Positions 44,979 to 53,876 are shown, counted from the stretch's first letter. The stretch: DNA of 64,000 nucleotides from Gammaproteobacteria bacterium (GCA_002711845.1 PASF01000001.1:479537-543536), one strand, 5' to 3'. The notes: a model not told the origin generated them from the sequence alone. Translations and numbers: made by a program.

Positions 44979-46124
44979 ATGTCACTAGTCTTGAATGAAG
45001 ATCAACGCATGCTGCAACAGTCGGCACGTGACTTTTGTCGCGAGCAGGCGCCAGTGGCGGTCCTGCGACGTATCCGGGACAGCAAAGACCCTACGGGTTA
45101 CCCAGCTGATTTGTGGCGTGCCATGGTGGAGCTGGGGTGGGCGGGTATGGCCATTCCGGAAGCCTACGGCGGTTTCGGGTTTGGTTATTCCGGGCTGGGG
45201 CTGGTGCTGGAGGAGACCGGGCGCACGTTGGTGCCAACACCCCTGGTGTCAACGGTGTTGCTGAGCGCCACGTTAATCAATCTGGCGGGCAGCGAAGCGC
45301 AGAAACTGGAAACCCTGCCAGATATCGTTGCTGGCGAAACGGTGGTTGCCCTGGCGCTTGAAGAGACCGCCATCCACAATCCGCTGCACATCGAGCTGAA
45401 GGCCGTCAAGACTGGCTCGGGTTACATACTTAATGGTCAGAAAGATTTTGTGCTGGATGCCCATGTCGCCGATCAGTTTATTGTGGTGGCGCGTACCGAG
45501 GGTGAAACCGGCCACCAGGATGGCATCAGTCTGTTCCTGGTCGACGCCAGCAGCGTCGGTGTCGCTGTGCAGAAGCTGAGCATGGTTGACAGTCGTAATG
45601 CCGGCAATGTGGCGTTTTTTGATGTTGAGGTGCCCGACGATGCATTGCTGGGTGAGGAGAACCGGGGATGGCCGGCATTGTCCCGGACGCTGGACATCGC
45701 TCGCATCGGGCTGTCGGCAGAAATGCTGGGTGGCGTTCAGGAGGTTTTCGAGCGCACGGTGGAATACCTGAAGCAGCGCAGCCAGTTTGGTGTGCCGATT
45801 GGCGCCTTTCAGGCCCTGCAGCATCGGGCCGCCATCATGTACTCGGAGATCGAGCTGTGCAAGTCGCTGGTACTGAAAGCCCTGCACGAACTGGACCGAG
45901 GGCAGGAAGCCGAAGACATACCGGCGCTCGCCAGCATGTGCAAGGCGAAGTTGTCGGACGTCTACATGCTGGTCAGTAATGAAGGCATTCAGATGCATGG
46001 CGGTATCGGTATGACCGACGAGTTTGATATCGGCTTTTACCTGAAACGAGCCCGTGTTGCCCAGCAAACGCTCGGCGATGCAGCATTCCATCGTGACCGC
46101 TACGCCAGTCTGCGTGGGTTCTGA
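44979..46124 (+). CDS. Acyl-CoA dehydrogenase, small-subunit type
   Basis: A 381-residue companion. It keeps VLNEDQRMLQQSARDF, RSQFGVPIGAFQALQHRAAIM and MHGGIGMTDEFDIGFYLKR, but the catalytic YEG(T/S)xxIQ region is replaced by TLGDAAFHRDRYASL, so it is probably the non-catalytic subunit of a heteromer with the preceding protein. Three-base gap to that gene and two-base gap to the next one, the metallopeptidase. Substrate unknown; branched or ring-bearing acyl chains are usual for this branch. Confidence 0.85.
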   Translation: MSLVLNEDQRMLQQSARDFCREQAPVAVLRRIRDSKDPTGYPADLWRAMVELGWAGMAIPEAYGGFGFGYSGLGLVLEETGRTLVPTPLVSTVLLSATLINLAGSEAQKLETLPDIVAGETVVALALEETAIHNPLHIELKAVKTGSGYILNGQKDFVLDAHVADQFIVVARTEGETGHQDGISLFLVDASSVGVAVQKLSMVDSRNAGNVAFFDVEVPDDALLGEENRGWPALSRTLDIARIGLSAEMLGGVQEVFERTVEYLKQRSQFGVPIGAFQALQHRAAIMYSEIELCKSLVLKALHELDRGQEAEDIPALASMCKAKLSDVYMLVSNEGIQMHGGIGMTDEFDIGFYLKRARVAQQTLGDAAFHRDRYASLRGF

Positions 46125-46126
46125 CC

Positions 46127-46813
46127 ATGATCCTGCTGGTGCTCGGGCTGTTGTTGGCAGTGCTGGCGTTTTTCCCGCAGATGTGGGTCCGTTACGTGAT
46201 GAAGAAGTATCATCGGGAGGATCCCGGCATGGCGGGGACCGGCGGTGAGCTGGCCGAGCACCTGGTGTCACGCTTCAAACTGGATGGCATTGTTGTCGAA
46301 ACGACTGAGGAAGGCCGGGATCACTTCGACCCGGCGGCCCGGGCGGTTCGCTTAAGCCCCAGTAACTATAACGGTAAGTCCATAACGGCGGTTGCCGTGG
46401 CCGCGCATGAGGTCGGTCATGCAATTCAGTTTCATCGTAACGAAGCCATTTTTGAGTTGCGCAAAAAGTACATGCCCATGGCGGCCCGATTCAGCAAGAT
46501 AGGTGTGGCATTGATGGTGTCGGTGCCCGTTGCCGGGCTGGTGTTGCGCTCGCCCATTGCCATCGGCATCGTCATTGGCCTGAGTGTATTGTTTCAGTTG
46601 CTGGGCGCACTGGCTTATCTGATCGTGTTACCGGAGGAATGGGATGCCAGCTTTAACAAGGCATTGCCCGTGCTGATTGACGGCGAGTACATTTCAGCCG
46701 ACCAGCGCAACGGCGTTCAGAAAGTTCTGAAAGCAGCTGCGCTGACCTATTTTGCCGGAGCGCTTGCCAATATACTCAACATTGGCCGCTGGTTAATGAT
46801 TCTGCGGCGTTGA
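46127..46813 (+). CDS. Zinc metallopeptidase, YugP family (PF04298)
   Basis: A 228-residue membrane protease-like protein with three to four hydrophobic segments (2-20, 120-160 and near the end). The zinc motif HEVGH (His94, Glu95, His98) is followed by the probable third ligand in LPEEWDASFNKALPVL. ATG starts two bases after the acyl-CoA dehydrogenase stop, so it belongs to the same transcript, although no functional link is apparent. Confidence 0.85.
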   Translation: MILLVLGLLLAVLAFFPQMWVRYVMKKYHREDPGMAGTGGELAEHLVSRFKLDGIVVETTEEGRDHFDPAARAVRLSPSNYNGKSITAVAVAAHEVGHAIQFHRNEAIFELRKKYMPMAARFSKIGVALMVSVPVAGLVLRSPIAIGIVIGLSVLFQLLGALAYLIVLPEEWDASFNKALPVLIDGEYISADQRNGVQKVLKAAALTYFAGALANILNIGRWLMILRR

Positions 46814-46827
46814 TGCAGTAATGGGCG

Positions 46828-48120
46828 TCAATCCTCAATGGCCCCATACACCATGCGCTTGCTGATGCCCTGCAGCTGCCGGGCGTATCCCAGGTTACGG
46901 TTCTGGATCATGCCGATAAACACCAGGTCTTCCACCGGATCTATCCAGAACCAGGTGCCGCCGATGCCCCACCACCAGTAGCTGCCCTCGCTGACGCCGT
47001 CATTGCGCGCCGGGTCAGTGACAATGGCAAAGTTCAGACCGAACTGGTTGCCTGGGTAACCGGGAATTTCGTCCATGCCAGCAGGCAACTGATTGCTGCG
47101 CATGGCCTCGACCGATGCCTCGCTAAGCAGGCGGGCACCATCAAATTCACCACCATTGGCCAGCATCTGGGTAAAGCGCATGTAATCAGTGATGGTTGAA
47201 GCCAGTCCGCCACCACCACTCGGGAATGTAATGGGCGCGAGGTAGTCGCCGCCGAAACCGTCATTGGGTGCCACCAGCCCATTGGCGCCAGACATGTACA
47301 TGGTCGCGAAGCGATCGCGTTTTTCTTCCGGCACATAAAAACCGGTGTCGCTCATGCCCAGCGGTTCAAAAATGCGTGTCTGCAGGAATTCATCAAAGGG
47401 CATGCCGGACAGCACCTCCACCAGTCGGCCCTGTACATCGACGGACACACTGTAATGCCACAACGTACCGGGCTGCTGACGCAGCGGAATGTTGGCCAGC
47501 TTGTCAATCATGTCCTGAAGTGTGCCCTCGGTGTCGAGGATGTTGGCGGCCACGTATTGCGAATCAACCTGGGAGCGTGAGAACAGACCATAGGTCAGGC
47601 CGCCCGTGTGTGACATGAGCTCACGAATGGTCATTTCGTGGGTGGCCGGCTCGGTGACCGGGAAGCCGCCAGGGCCGTCCTCTATGGCCACCTCAAGGTT
47701 GGCCAGTTCGGGTATGTACTGTGATACCGGATCGTCCAGCGAAAACCTGCCCTCTTCCAGTAACATCATCATGGCGACACTGGTGACCGGTTTGGTCATC
47801 GAGAAGATGCGGAAGATGGTGTCTTCAGTGACCGGCTGCTGGTCTTCAACAGACTGGTAGCCATAGGCATCCAGATGAACCAGTTTACCATTACGCATCA
47901 GGGCGCTGACGACGCCAGCCAGATTGCCTTCGTCCACTTCCTTGCGCATGGCATCGGCAAGGTCATTGACCCCGTCGGCGCTGAGGCCGACTTCTTCGGG
48001 ACTGGCTCGCTCAAGATCGCGCTCCTGAGCATACAGTGACGGTGCTAGCGCCAGCGCTGTCAGTGTTGAACCGAGTAACACCAATCTGGCCAGGTGAGCG
48101 GGCAGTAACAGTTTTTTCAT
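46828..48120 (-). CDS. Exported serine beta-lactamase-like hydrolase (class C family)
   Basis: A 430-residue protein, paralogous to the gene at 40601. It has a signal peptide (LVLLGSTLTALALAPSLYAQ), SMTK at 107-110 (Ser107, Lys110), a YSV in place of YxN (HYSVSVDVQGRL) and a long C-terminal serine-hydrolase part with WWWGIGGTWFWIDP. AGAGG precedes ATG 48120. It probably hydrolyses an ester or peptide in the periplasm; the absence of the YxN Asn argues against true beta-lactamase activity. Confidence 0.85.
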   Translation of the reverse strand: MKKLLLPAHLARLVLLGSTLTALALAPSLYAQERDLERASPEEVGLSADGVNDLADAMRKEVDEGNLAGVVSALMRNGKLVHLDAYGYQSVEDQQPVTEDTIFRIFSMTKPVTSVAMMMLLEEGRFSLDDPVSQYIPELANLEVAIEDGPGGFPVTEPATHEMTIRELMSHTGGLTYGLFSRSQVDSQYVAANILDTEGTLQDMIDKLANIPLRQQPGTLWHYSVSVDVQGRLVEVLSGMPFDEFLQTRIFEPLGMSDTGFYVPEEKRDRFATMYMSGANGLVAPNDGFGGDYLAPITFPSGGGGLASTITDYMRFTQMLANGGEFDGARLLSEASVEAMRSNQLPAGMDEIPGYPGNQFGLNFAIVTDPARNDGVSEGSYWWWGIGGTWFWIDPVEDLVFIGMIQNRNLGYARQLQGISKRMVYGAIED

Positions 48121-48328
48121 GATGAGCCTCTTTCGTTGTGTTTTGTATGCTGCCATCAAGTCTATAACACTCTGTTGCCCGAAGTCACACCGTCGATACC
48201 GACGCGCGCCGGGCGCCCGGCTATTTGCGTTGACCTGACAGCAGGCGAACAAAGTGGTACTTTAGAGCGGGTATCAGACGATGTCTGGCACGTCAGTACA
48301 TGTTGAATTAAATCATGAGGTTAGTTTA

Positions 48329-49021
48329 ATGGCGAAGTATCTTATCACGGGCACCAATCGCGGCATCGGGCTGGAATTTGTCAAGCAGGTGCTGGCGCAG
48401 GGCCATGAGGTCGTGGCGACTTGCCGAAACCCGGAAAACGTTCCTGAATTGCGCCAGCTGCAACAGGCCAACGCTGCGCTGAGAGTGCTGCCGCTGGATC
48501 TGGCCAGCGCCGAGTCGCGTCAGGTGCTGGTCGATGCACTGAACGGTGATGCAATTGATGTATTGATCAATAATGCCGGCATTTATGGTCCTCGTGATGC
48601 CAATCTGGGCTCGTTGCGGGAAAGCGACTGGGCGGATGTCATGCTGGTGGACGTGATCGCGCCAATGTTGCTGACGCAGGCACTGCTGCCCAACCTGCGC
48701 AAAGGTAGCGAGCGCCGGCTGGCGTTCATCAGTTCCAAGATGGGCTCTGTCAGCGACAACGGCAGCGGTGGTTCTTATTTGTACCGTACGGCCAAAAGTG
48801 CACTAAATCAGGCCGTGAAGTCCCTGGCAATTGACTTGCAGCCGGAACAGTTTATTGTTTTAACCCTGCACCCCGGATGGGTCCTGACCGACATGGGTGG
48901 ACCCAATGCGCTGATTGACACGAACACCAGTGTCAGCGGCTTGCTCAAGGTGATTGAAGGCGCCCGGCCCCTGGACAGCGGCTTCTTTTTTGCCTATGAC
49001 GGTTCACCTATTGCCTGGTAA
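48329..49021 (+). CDS. Short-chain dehydrogenase/reductase (C-factor/sniffer-like)
   Basis: A 230-residue classical SDR. It has TGTNRGIG (NADP loop), NNAGIYG, SSKMGS and the catalytic YRTAK (Tyr and Lys present), plus the LHPGWVLTDMGG substrate loop found in C-factor-like enzymes. Typical activity is carbonyl reduction. ATG 48329 has TGAGG about eight bases before it; the frame extends upstream by 16 codons without a better start. Confidence 0.87.
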   Translation: MAKYLITGTNRGIGLEFVKQVLAQGHEVVATCRNPENVPELRQLQQANAALRVLPLDLASAESRQVLVDALNGDAIDVLINNAGIYGPRDANLGSLRESDWADVMLVDVIAPMLLTQALLPNLRKGSERRLAFISSKMGSVSDNGSGGSYLYRTAKSALNQAVKSLAIDLQPEQFIVLTLHPGWVLTDMGGPNALIDTNTSVSGLLKVIEGARPLDSGFFFAYDGSPIAW

Positions 49022-49132
49022 TCCCGCACCTGTGGGGCCGGTTGGTGACAGATGGTTTGGAAATTGCATTCAGCATGACAGCGTCAGCTAGTTGATCGAT
49101 TCATCAGGCATCTGCAACCGGAGATTACTCAC

Positions 49133-50284
49133 ATGACAGGCACTATCAGCAGGCGGAAATTGTTGTTGGGCGGGGCGGCGTTTTTGGGCGCGGGGCTGGC
49201 AGACACGGTGTTGCCGGGCATCCCGGCGACACCTTTCTCGCCGTCACTGAACTTTCTCAATAGCGCGCTGGCCGCCATCCCCCGGCCGGAGACCCTGATC
49301 CGCGCCAGTAGTAACGAAAACCCGTACGGACCCTCACAGATTGCCCGCCAGGCGATTGCTGATGCCCTGGTGGACGCCAACAAATACCTGAACCACGGCA
49401 GCGATCTGGTCGCCTATTTGTCGGAACTGGAAGATATTTCGCAGGACAACATTGCCATCGGGTCAGGCTCTGGTGAAATCCTGGCGGTGGGTGGACTGAT
49501 GGCCAGTCTGACACCCGGCTCCGTTGTTTGCCCGGATCCGACCTTTGGTGGCCTGATCAGTTATGCCGATGACTTCGGTGCTGAACTGATCAGGGTGCCG
49601 GTAAACACCGACATGGAGATCGATCTGCAGGCGATGTATAACGCGATTCGGCCGGATACCACGCTGGTTTATCTGTGTAACCCCAACAACCCGATTCCCA
49701 ATCTTATCGACAGGCATGCGCTGCGTGACTTTGTGCTGGAAGTCTCCCGGGACCGTATGGTGTTTGTTGACGAGGCCTACCACGAGTTTGTCAACGATCC
49801 GGCCTACGAGTCGATGTTGGGGCTGATACGTGATGGGCACAAAAATATCATTGTCTCGCGCACCGCCTCCAAAATTCACGGGCTGGCGGCATTACGTATT
49901 GGTTTTGCGTATGCGCACCCCGATCATATTGCTGACATGCAAAGCAAGATGACCGGTCAGTTGAATATTGCCGGTGCACGTGCAGCGCTGGCCAGCTATC
50001 AGGATATGGATTTCCAGCGCTACACACTGAGTCAGAACCGCAAGGCGTTGGATATAGTTGAAGGCATGTGTGATGACCTGGGGCTGCGGTACGTCAAATC
50101 ACATGCCAATTTCACCTTCATACATACCGGGCGCAATATTGGCGAGGTCAGTGCTGCCATGCGTGAAGCCGGTATTCTGATCGGCCGGCCGTTCCCGCCG
50201 ATGCTCGATTGGGCGCGGGTCAGTATGGCGAAACCGGAGGAAATGGAATACTTCGTGCAGGTTTACAAGACCCTGTATGGCTGA
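49133..50284 (+). CDS. Aminotransferase class I/II (HisC-like) with Tat signal
   Basis: A 383-residue PLP aminotransferase of the histidinol-phosphate aminotransferase family. PLP residues include Asn184 region (CNPNNP), Asp213 and Tyr216 (DEAYHEF) and the Schiff-base Lys247 (SRTASKIHG). The N-terminus SRRKLLLGGAAFLGAG (residues 6-21) is a twin-arginine export signal, so it may act in the periplasm. It lies just before the trp leader and fused TrpE(G), but no functional link is shown. The start ATG leaves the Tat motif directly at the N-terminus. Confidence 0.85.
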   Translation: MTGTISRRKLLLGGAAFLGAGLADTVLPGIPATPFSPSLNFLNSALAAIPRPETLIRASSNENPYGPSQIARQAIADALVDANKYLNHGSDLVAYLSELEDISQDNIAIGSGSGEILAVGGLMASLTPGSVVCPDPTFGGLISYADDFGAELIRVPVNTDMEIDLQAMYNAIRPDTTLVYLCNPNNPIPNLIDRHALRDFVLEVSRDRMVFVDEAYHEFVNDPAYESMLGLIRDGHKNIIVSRTASKIHGLAALRIGFAYAHPDHIADMQSKMTGQLNIAGARAALASYQDMDFQRYTLSQNRKALDIVEGMCDDLGLRYVKSHANFTFIHTGRNIGEVSAAMREAGILIGRPFPPMLDWARVSMAKPEEMEYFVQVYKTLYG

Positions 50285-50305
50285 CCGGACCGTGTCAGAG
50301 TGGGG

Positions 50306-50335
50306 TTGACAAACGGGTTGAGGCCGGCGCATCAT
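50306..50335 (+). promoter_or_regulatory. Putative trp promoter
   Basis: A perfect TTGACA (50306-50311), 18-base spacer and CATCAT (50330-50335). The start would be near 50342, within two bases of the trpL ATG, so the leader mRNA may have no 5' untranslated region. Confidence 0.55.
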
Positions 50336-50343
50336 TGCCGCCC

Positions 50344-50418
50344 ATGAACATTCAAACACAGTATTTCTGGTGGTTTACCGACAAGGGCCGCCAGAAAAAC
50401 AACGATCAGATCGACTGA
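50344..50418 (+). CDS. trpL: trp operon leader peptide
   Basis: A 24-residue ORF beginning MNIQTQYFWWF, with tandem Trp codons TGG TGG at residues 9-10. No ribosome binding site is visible; the predicted promoter puts the start of transcription at or just before the ATG. Such Trp-rich leader peptides control anthranilate synthase genes by ribosome-stalling attenuation. It lies directly upstream of trpE(G). The sequence after the Trp codons can pair with the distal stem of the downstream hairpin. Confidence 0.75.
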   Translation: MNIQTQYFWWFTDKGRQKNNDQID

Positions 50419-50460
50419 TCAACGTCTTTTTCAGGCTGCCCCCGTAAGGAAGGCGGCCTG
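50404..50460 (+). promoter_or_regulatory. Candidate trp attenuator hairpins
   Basis: Hairpin A: GATCAG (50404-50409)/CTGATC (50415-50420), overlapping the trpL stop and followed by a T-rich stretch. Hairpin B: CAGGCTGCC (50432-50440)/GGCGGCCTG (50452-50460), one U-G pair. GGCCGCC inside trpL (50386-50392) can instead pair with GGCGGCC (50452-50458), so B has a mutually exclusive alternative. Hairpin B lacks a good T-run, so the termination step is unclear. Confidence 0.55.
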
Positions 50461-50558
50461 TGTCTTGATAAAAAATCCTGTTTCAATCTGTGATTAGCTA
50501 TTGATTCCAACGTCGCCCAAGCATGGGGTGCAGCCTCTCTGATATGAGGGGAAACAAC

Positions 50559-52853
50559 GTGAATCATCTCAGCCAGACCCATTTTACCACCGCCGGCGGT
50601 GTCCGAGTGACGCATCAGCAGCAAGCCTGCGATGGTGCGTCGGAAATGTGCCGTCGTTTGTCCATGCTGGATGATCAGCTCGGTATGGCCATGCACTGTG
50701 GTGTTGACTATCCGGGGCGTTACCGTCGCCATCAACTGATCTTCGTGAACCCCCCGTTGCAGGTCACTGCCAGACGGCGAGAGCTGCACATCAAGGCGCT
50801 GAACAACCGTGGCGAGCTGCTGTTACATGAATGCCGACGCGCGTTAGCAGGCGCTCATCAGCACTTCCAGTGTCAGGCCGATGATGCTGCGCAGCTGATC
50901 GTCCGGGTAGCAGAGCCCGCCGGTGTATTCGCCGAAGAAATGCGGACCCGGCAATCCAGTGTGTTTTCCGTGCTCAGGCAATTGATTACGCACTTTGCCT
51001 GTACGCATGACCCATTGCCGGGGCTGTATGGTGCTTTTGCCTACGACCTGGCGTTTCAGTTTGAGCCGGTCCAGCAGCGGCTCCACCGATCCTCATCGCA
51101 TCGTGACCTGGTGTTGTATCTGCCTGATGAAATCCTGTCAGTGGACAGCGAAAGCGGGGCAGGCGTCATTCATCGTTATGATTTTGTATGCCGCGACGCA
51201 GACGGCGATCCGCATACGACGGGCGGACTGCGGCGCCAGGGTGATCGGCTGGGACCCCGGCTGGCCAGCGCTGGCAAAGCCATGGCCGGTGTGTCACCCC
51301 TGCACCAGCAATCGCCGGCGGCCGCCAGTGATCACGCGCCGGGCGAGTACGCTGCGGTGGTTGACAAAGCCAGGGCACGCTTCAGTCGCGGCGACCTGTT
51401 CGAGGTGGTGCCAGGGCAGACTTTCTCGACGCCATTGCGGTGCTTGCCGTCAACCCTTTTCCAACGGTTGGTGGCCGCCAACCCGGCGCCGTATAGCGCG
51501 CTCATCAATCTGGGGGAACAGGAGTATCTGGTTTGCGCATCGCCGGAAATGTTTGTGCGGGTGCGACCGGATGCCGTGCTGGGTGATCTGGTGGAAACCT
51601 GTCCGATATCGGGCACCATCGCCAGAGGCGCTGATGCCATCGAGGATGCTGATCACATTCGACAGCTGCTGAATTCGTCGAAAGACGAGGCTGAGCTGTC
51701 CATGTGCACGGATGTGGACCGAAACGACAAAAGCAGGGTGTGTGTGACCGGCAGTGTCAATATTGTTGGCCGGCGCCAGGTAGAACTGTACTCAAGGCTG
51801 ATTCATACTGTCGATCATGTGCAGGGTCGTTTGCAGAAACAGTTCGACGCCCTGGATGCATTTTTGTCACACACGTGGGCGGTGACTGTCACCGGCGCAC
51901 CGAAACAGCATGCCATGCAGTTTATCGAAGATCACGAAAAAACACCTCGCCGCTGGTACGGCGGTGCCTTTGGCCGCCTCGGTTTTGATGGAGCCATGGA
52001 TACCGGTTTGACCATAAGGACGGTCCACATCGACAAGGAAGTGGCATGCGTGCGTGCGGGCGCGACCCTGTTGCAGGATTCCGATCCGCTGGCGGAAGAG
52101 CAGGAAACCCGCCTTAAGGCGTCAGCTCTGCTGTCAGTGCTGCAACCGGAGGCAACGATACCCGCAACCATAGCCGCTGCTGAGTGTGATCGGGCTGCCG
52201 TTTCCGGCGCTGGGCTGCGGGTGTTGATGGTCGATCACCAGGACTCTTTTGTACACACGCTGGCGGCAGGCTTCCGGGCTGCCGGCGCCGAGCTGGTAAC
52301 CTTGCGACCGTCGGCGGCGCGCCAGGCACTTGCTACACAGGCATTTGGTAAACAGGCATTTGATCTGGTGATTCTGTCACCGGGGCCCGGTCGCCCCGAG
52401 GACTTTGACTGCCGGGCCACGCTGGCCTTGTGTGATCAGCTGGATATGCCGGTATTTGGTGTCTGCCTGGGGTTACAGGCGATGATTGAGTACGCGGGTG
52501 GTGAGCTGGCATTATTGTCACGTCCGGTCCATGGCAGCGCCTCAGCGATTGTGCATGAGGGCAGCAACCTGTTTGGTGGCATCGACAGTCCCTTCAGGGC
52601 CGGCCGGTATCATTCAATTCATGCCGGGCAGGTGCCGGCTGGGTTTGTGGTTTCCGCCCGTAGTGCGGATGACCAGTGTGTGATGGCCATCGAACATGAG
52701 CACAGACCCTGGAGTGCTGTGCAGTTTCATCCGGAATCCTTGCTGACACTTGCCAACGGTGCCGGCCAGCAATTGATCCAGAATGTTGTGCGGGCCTCAG
52801 TGCTGCGCCGGCAGTTGACGTCGACGCAGCGCGTTGGCGGGTATCACGGATAA
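50559..52853 (+). CDS. trpE(G): Fused anthranilate synthase TrpE(G)
   Basis: A 764-residue fusion. The first about 520 residues are TrpE (chorismate-utilising): PISGTIARG, ELSMCTDVDRNDKSRVC, TVTGAPKQHAMQFIE and WYGGAFGRLGFDGAMDTGLT. The C-terminal part (from about 560) is the glutamine amidotransferase: GVCLGLQAM (Cys636) and HPESLL (His724, Glu726). It makes anthranilate for tryptophan (or a secondary metabolite). GTG 50559 has AGGGGA six bases before it; earlier in-frame ATG codons lack a site. No other trp genes follow. Its 3' end overlaps the convergent HupE gene by 57 bases. Confidence 0.9.
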   Translation: MNHLSQTHFTTAGGVRVTHQQQACDGASEMCRRLSMLDDQLGMAMHCGVDYPGRYRRHQLIFVNPPLQVTARRRELHIKALNNRGELLLHECRRALAGAHQHFQCQADDAAQLIVRVAEPAGVFAEEMRTRQSSVFSVLRQLITHFACTHDPLPGLYGAFAYDLAFQFEPVQQRLHRSSSHRDLVLYLPDEILSVDSESGAGVIHRYDFVCRDADGDPHTTGGLRRQGDRLGPRLASAGKAMAGVSPLHQQSPAAASDHAPGEYAAVVDKARARFSRGDLFEVVPGQTFSTPLRCLPSTLFQRLVAANPAPYSALINLGEQEYLVCASPEMFVRVRPDAVLGDLVETCPISGTIARGADAIEDADHIRQLLNSSKDEAELSMCTDVDRNDKSRVCVTGSVNIVGRRQVELYSRLIHTVDHVQGRLQKQFDALDAFLSHTWAVTVTGAPKQHAMQFIEDHEKTPRRWYGGAFGRLGFDGAMDTGLTIRTVHIDKEVACVRAGATLLQDSDPLAEEQETRLKASALLSVLQPEATIPATIAAAECDRAAVSGAGLRVLMVDHQDSFVHTLAAGFRAAGAELVTLRPSAARQALATQAFGKQAFDLVILSPGPGRPEDFDCRATLALCDQLDMPVFGVCLGLQAMIEYAGGELALLSRPVHGSASAIVHEGSNLFGGIDSPFRAGRYHSIHAGQVPAGFVVSARSADDQCVMAIEHEHRPWSAVQFHPESLLTLANGAGQQLIQNVVRASVLRRQLTSTQRVGGYHG

Positions 52854-53876
52854 CAGCAGCAGTATGCCAACGTAGACGTAAAACGGTATATGCAGTTCAT
52901 GCAGATGCGCATCAGCGACGCTACCCAGGGTTACCTCGGTGGATGCATTGCCGTCGGCAGTCTGGACGCGGTAGGTCTGGTCAATCTGGCCACTGAACAC
53001 AAACCAGCCCTGACTGTCTGTGGTCAGTCGTGCGCTTTGCGTATTGCTGGCTGCCATTGGCTCGATCAGCAGACGGATGTCTGCCAGTCCGTTGCCGTCG
53101 CTGTCGAGCACCTGGCCCATCATCTGTTCGCGATCGCTGAAGACATTAAAGTTTATGTCCGGCGCGCTGCGTTCCTCCGCGAACCCGTAAAGCTGAAATA
53201 TCAGCAAACCGACACCGGCGGCAATGAGGCCCATGTTGGCAATCCGGCTGAACAGGTGCCAGCCGCTGACCTGCTGCCAGGCACGAATCGCAAATGCCAT
53301 CACCATCAGCGCGGCTATCTGGCCGAACTCCACACCGACGTTGAATAGCAGGATCTTGCTGAACAGCGCCGGGTCGTCGGCCAGCGTTACCGCCTGCAGT
53401 CTGGCGGAAAGGCCAAACCCATGAATCAGGCCAAAAATAAACACCATCAGCAGCAGGTTGGGCGCATTGATGCCGAGCCAGCGCCGGAAGCCGTTGAGGT
53501 TTTCAAATCCCTTGTAGGCCACGGTCACGGCAATGACGGCATCAATCAGATAATGGTTGGCAGTGATGCCGGCATAGGTGGCCGCGATCAGGGTAATCGT
53601 GTGGCCAACCGTGAAGGCGGTCACGAACTTGAGAATATCAACGAAGCGATTGAGAAAAAACATCACCCCAAGCAGGAACAGCAAATGATCGTAGCCACTG
53701 AGCATGTGTTCTGCGCCGGTCCACATGACCTCCAGGTAGCCGCCCGACGCCATGCGTTCGCGGGCGGTCTCGGTCATGTCGTGCGCCTGACCCGCCAAAG
53801 GCAGCAGTGCCAGTGTGATGCCGGTCATCAAGACCCAGCGCAAGGCTGGGGGCGGAATGCGTGAGGAGTCGGTCAT
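52797..53876 (-). CDS. HupE/UreJ family membrane protein
   Basis: A protein of about 359 residues with a signal peptide (LALLPLAGQAHD), a membrane domain with GYDHLLFLLGVMFFLN (HupE/UreJ_2 signature), HTITL and HGFGLS, and a C-terminal extracytoplasmic part (about 245-330) with LDSDGNGLADI, an EF-hand-like calcium loop, then a last helix. HupE/UreJ proteins transport metals such as nickel; this type (HupE/UreJ_2) is not tied to hydrogenase or urease here. The start is uncertain (ATG 53876 or GTG 53891). Confidence 0.78.
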   Translation of the reverse strand: MTDSSRIPPPALRWVLMTGITLALLPLAGQAHDMTETARERMASGGYLEVMWTGAEHMLSGYDHLLFLLGVMFFLNRFVDILKFVTAFTVGHTITLIAATYAGITANHYLIDAVIAVTVAYKGFENLNGFRRWLGINAPNLLLMVFIFGLIHGFGLSARLQAVTLADDPALFSKILLFNVGVEFGQIAALMVMAFAIRAWQQVSGWHLFSRIANMGLIAAGVGLLIFQLYGFAEERSAPDINFNVFSDREQMMGQVLDSDGNGLADIRLLIEPMAASNTQSARLTTDSQGWFVFSGQIDQTYRVQTADGNASTEVTLGSVADAHLHELHIPFYVYVGILLLLSVIPANALRRRQLPAQH

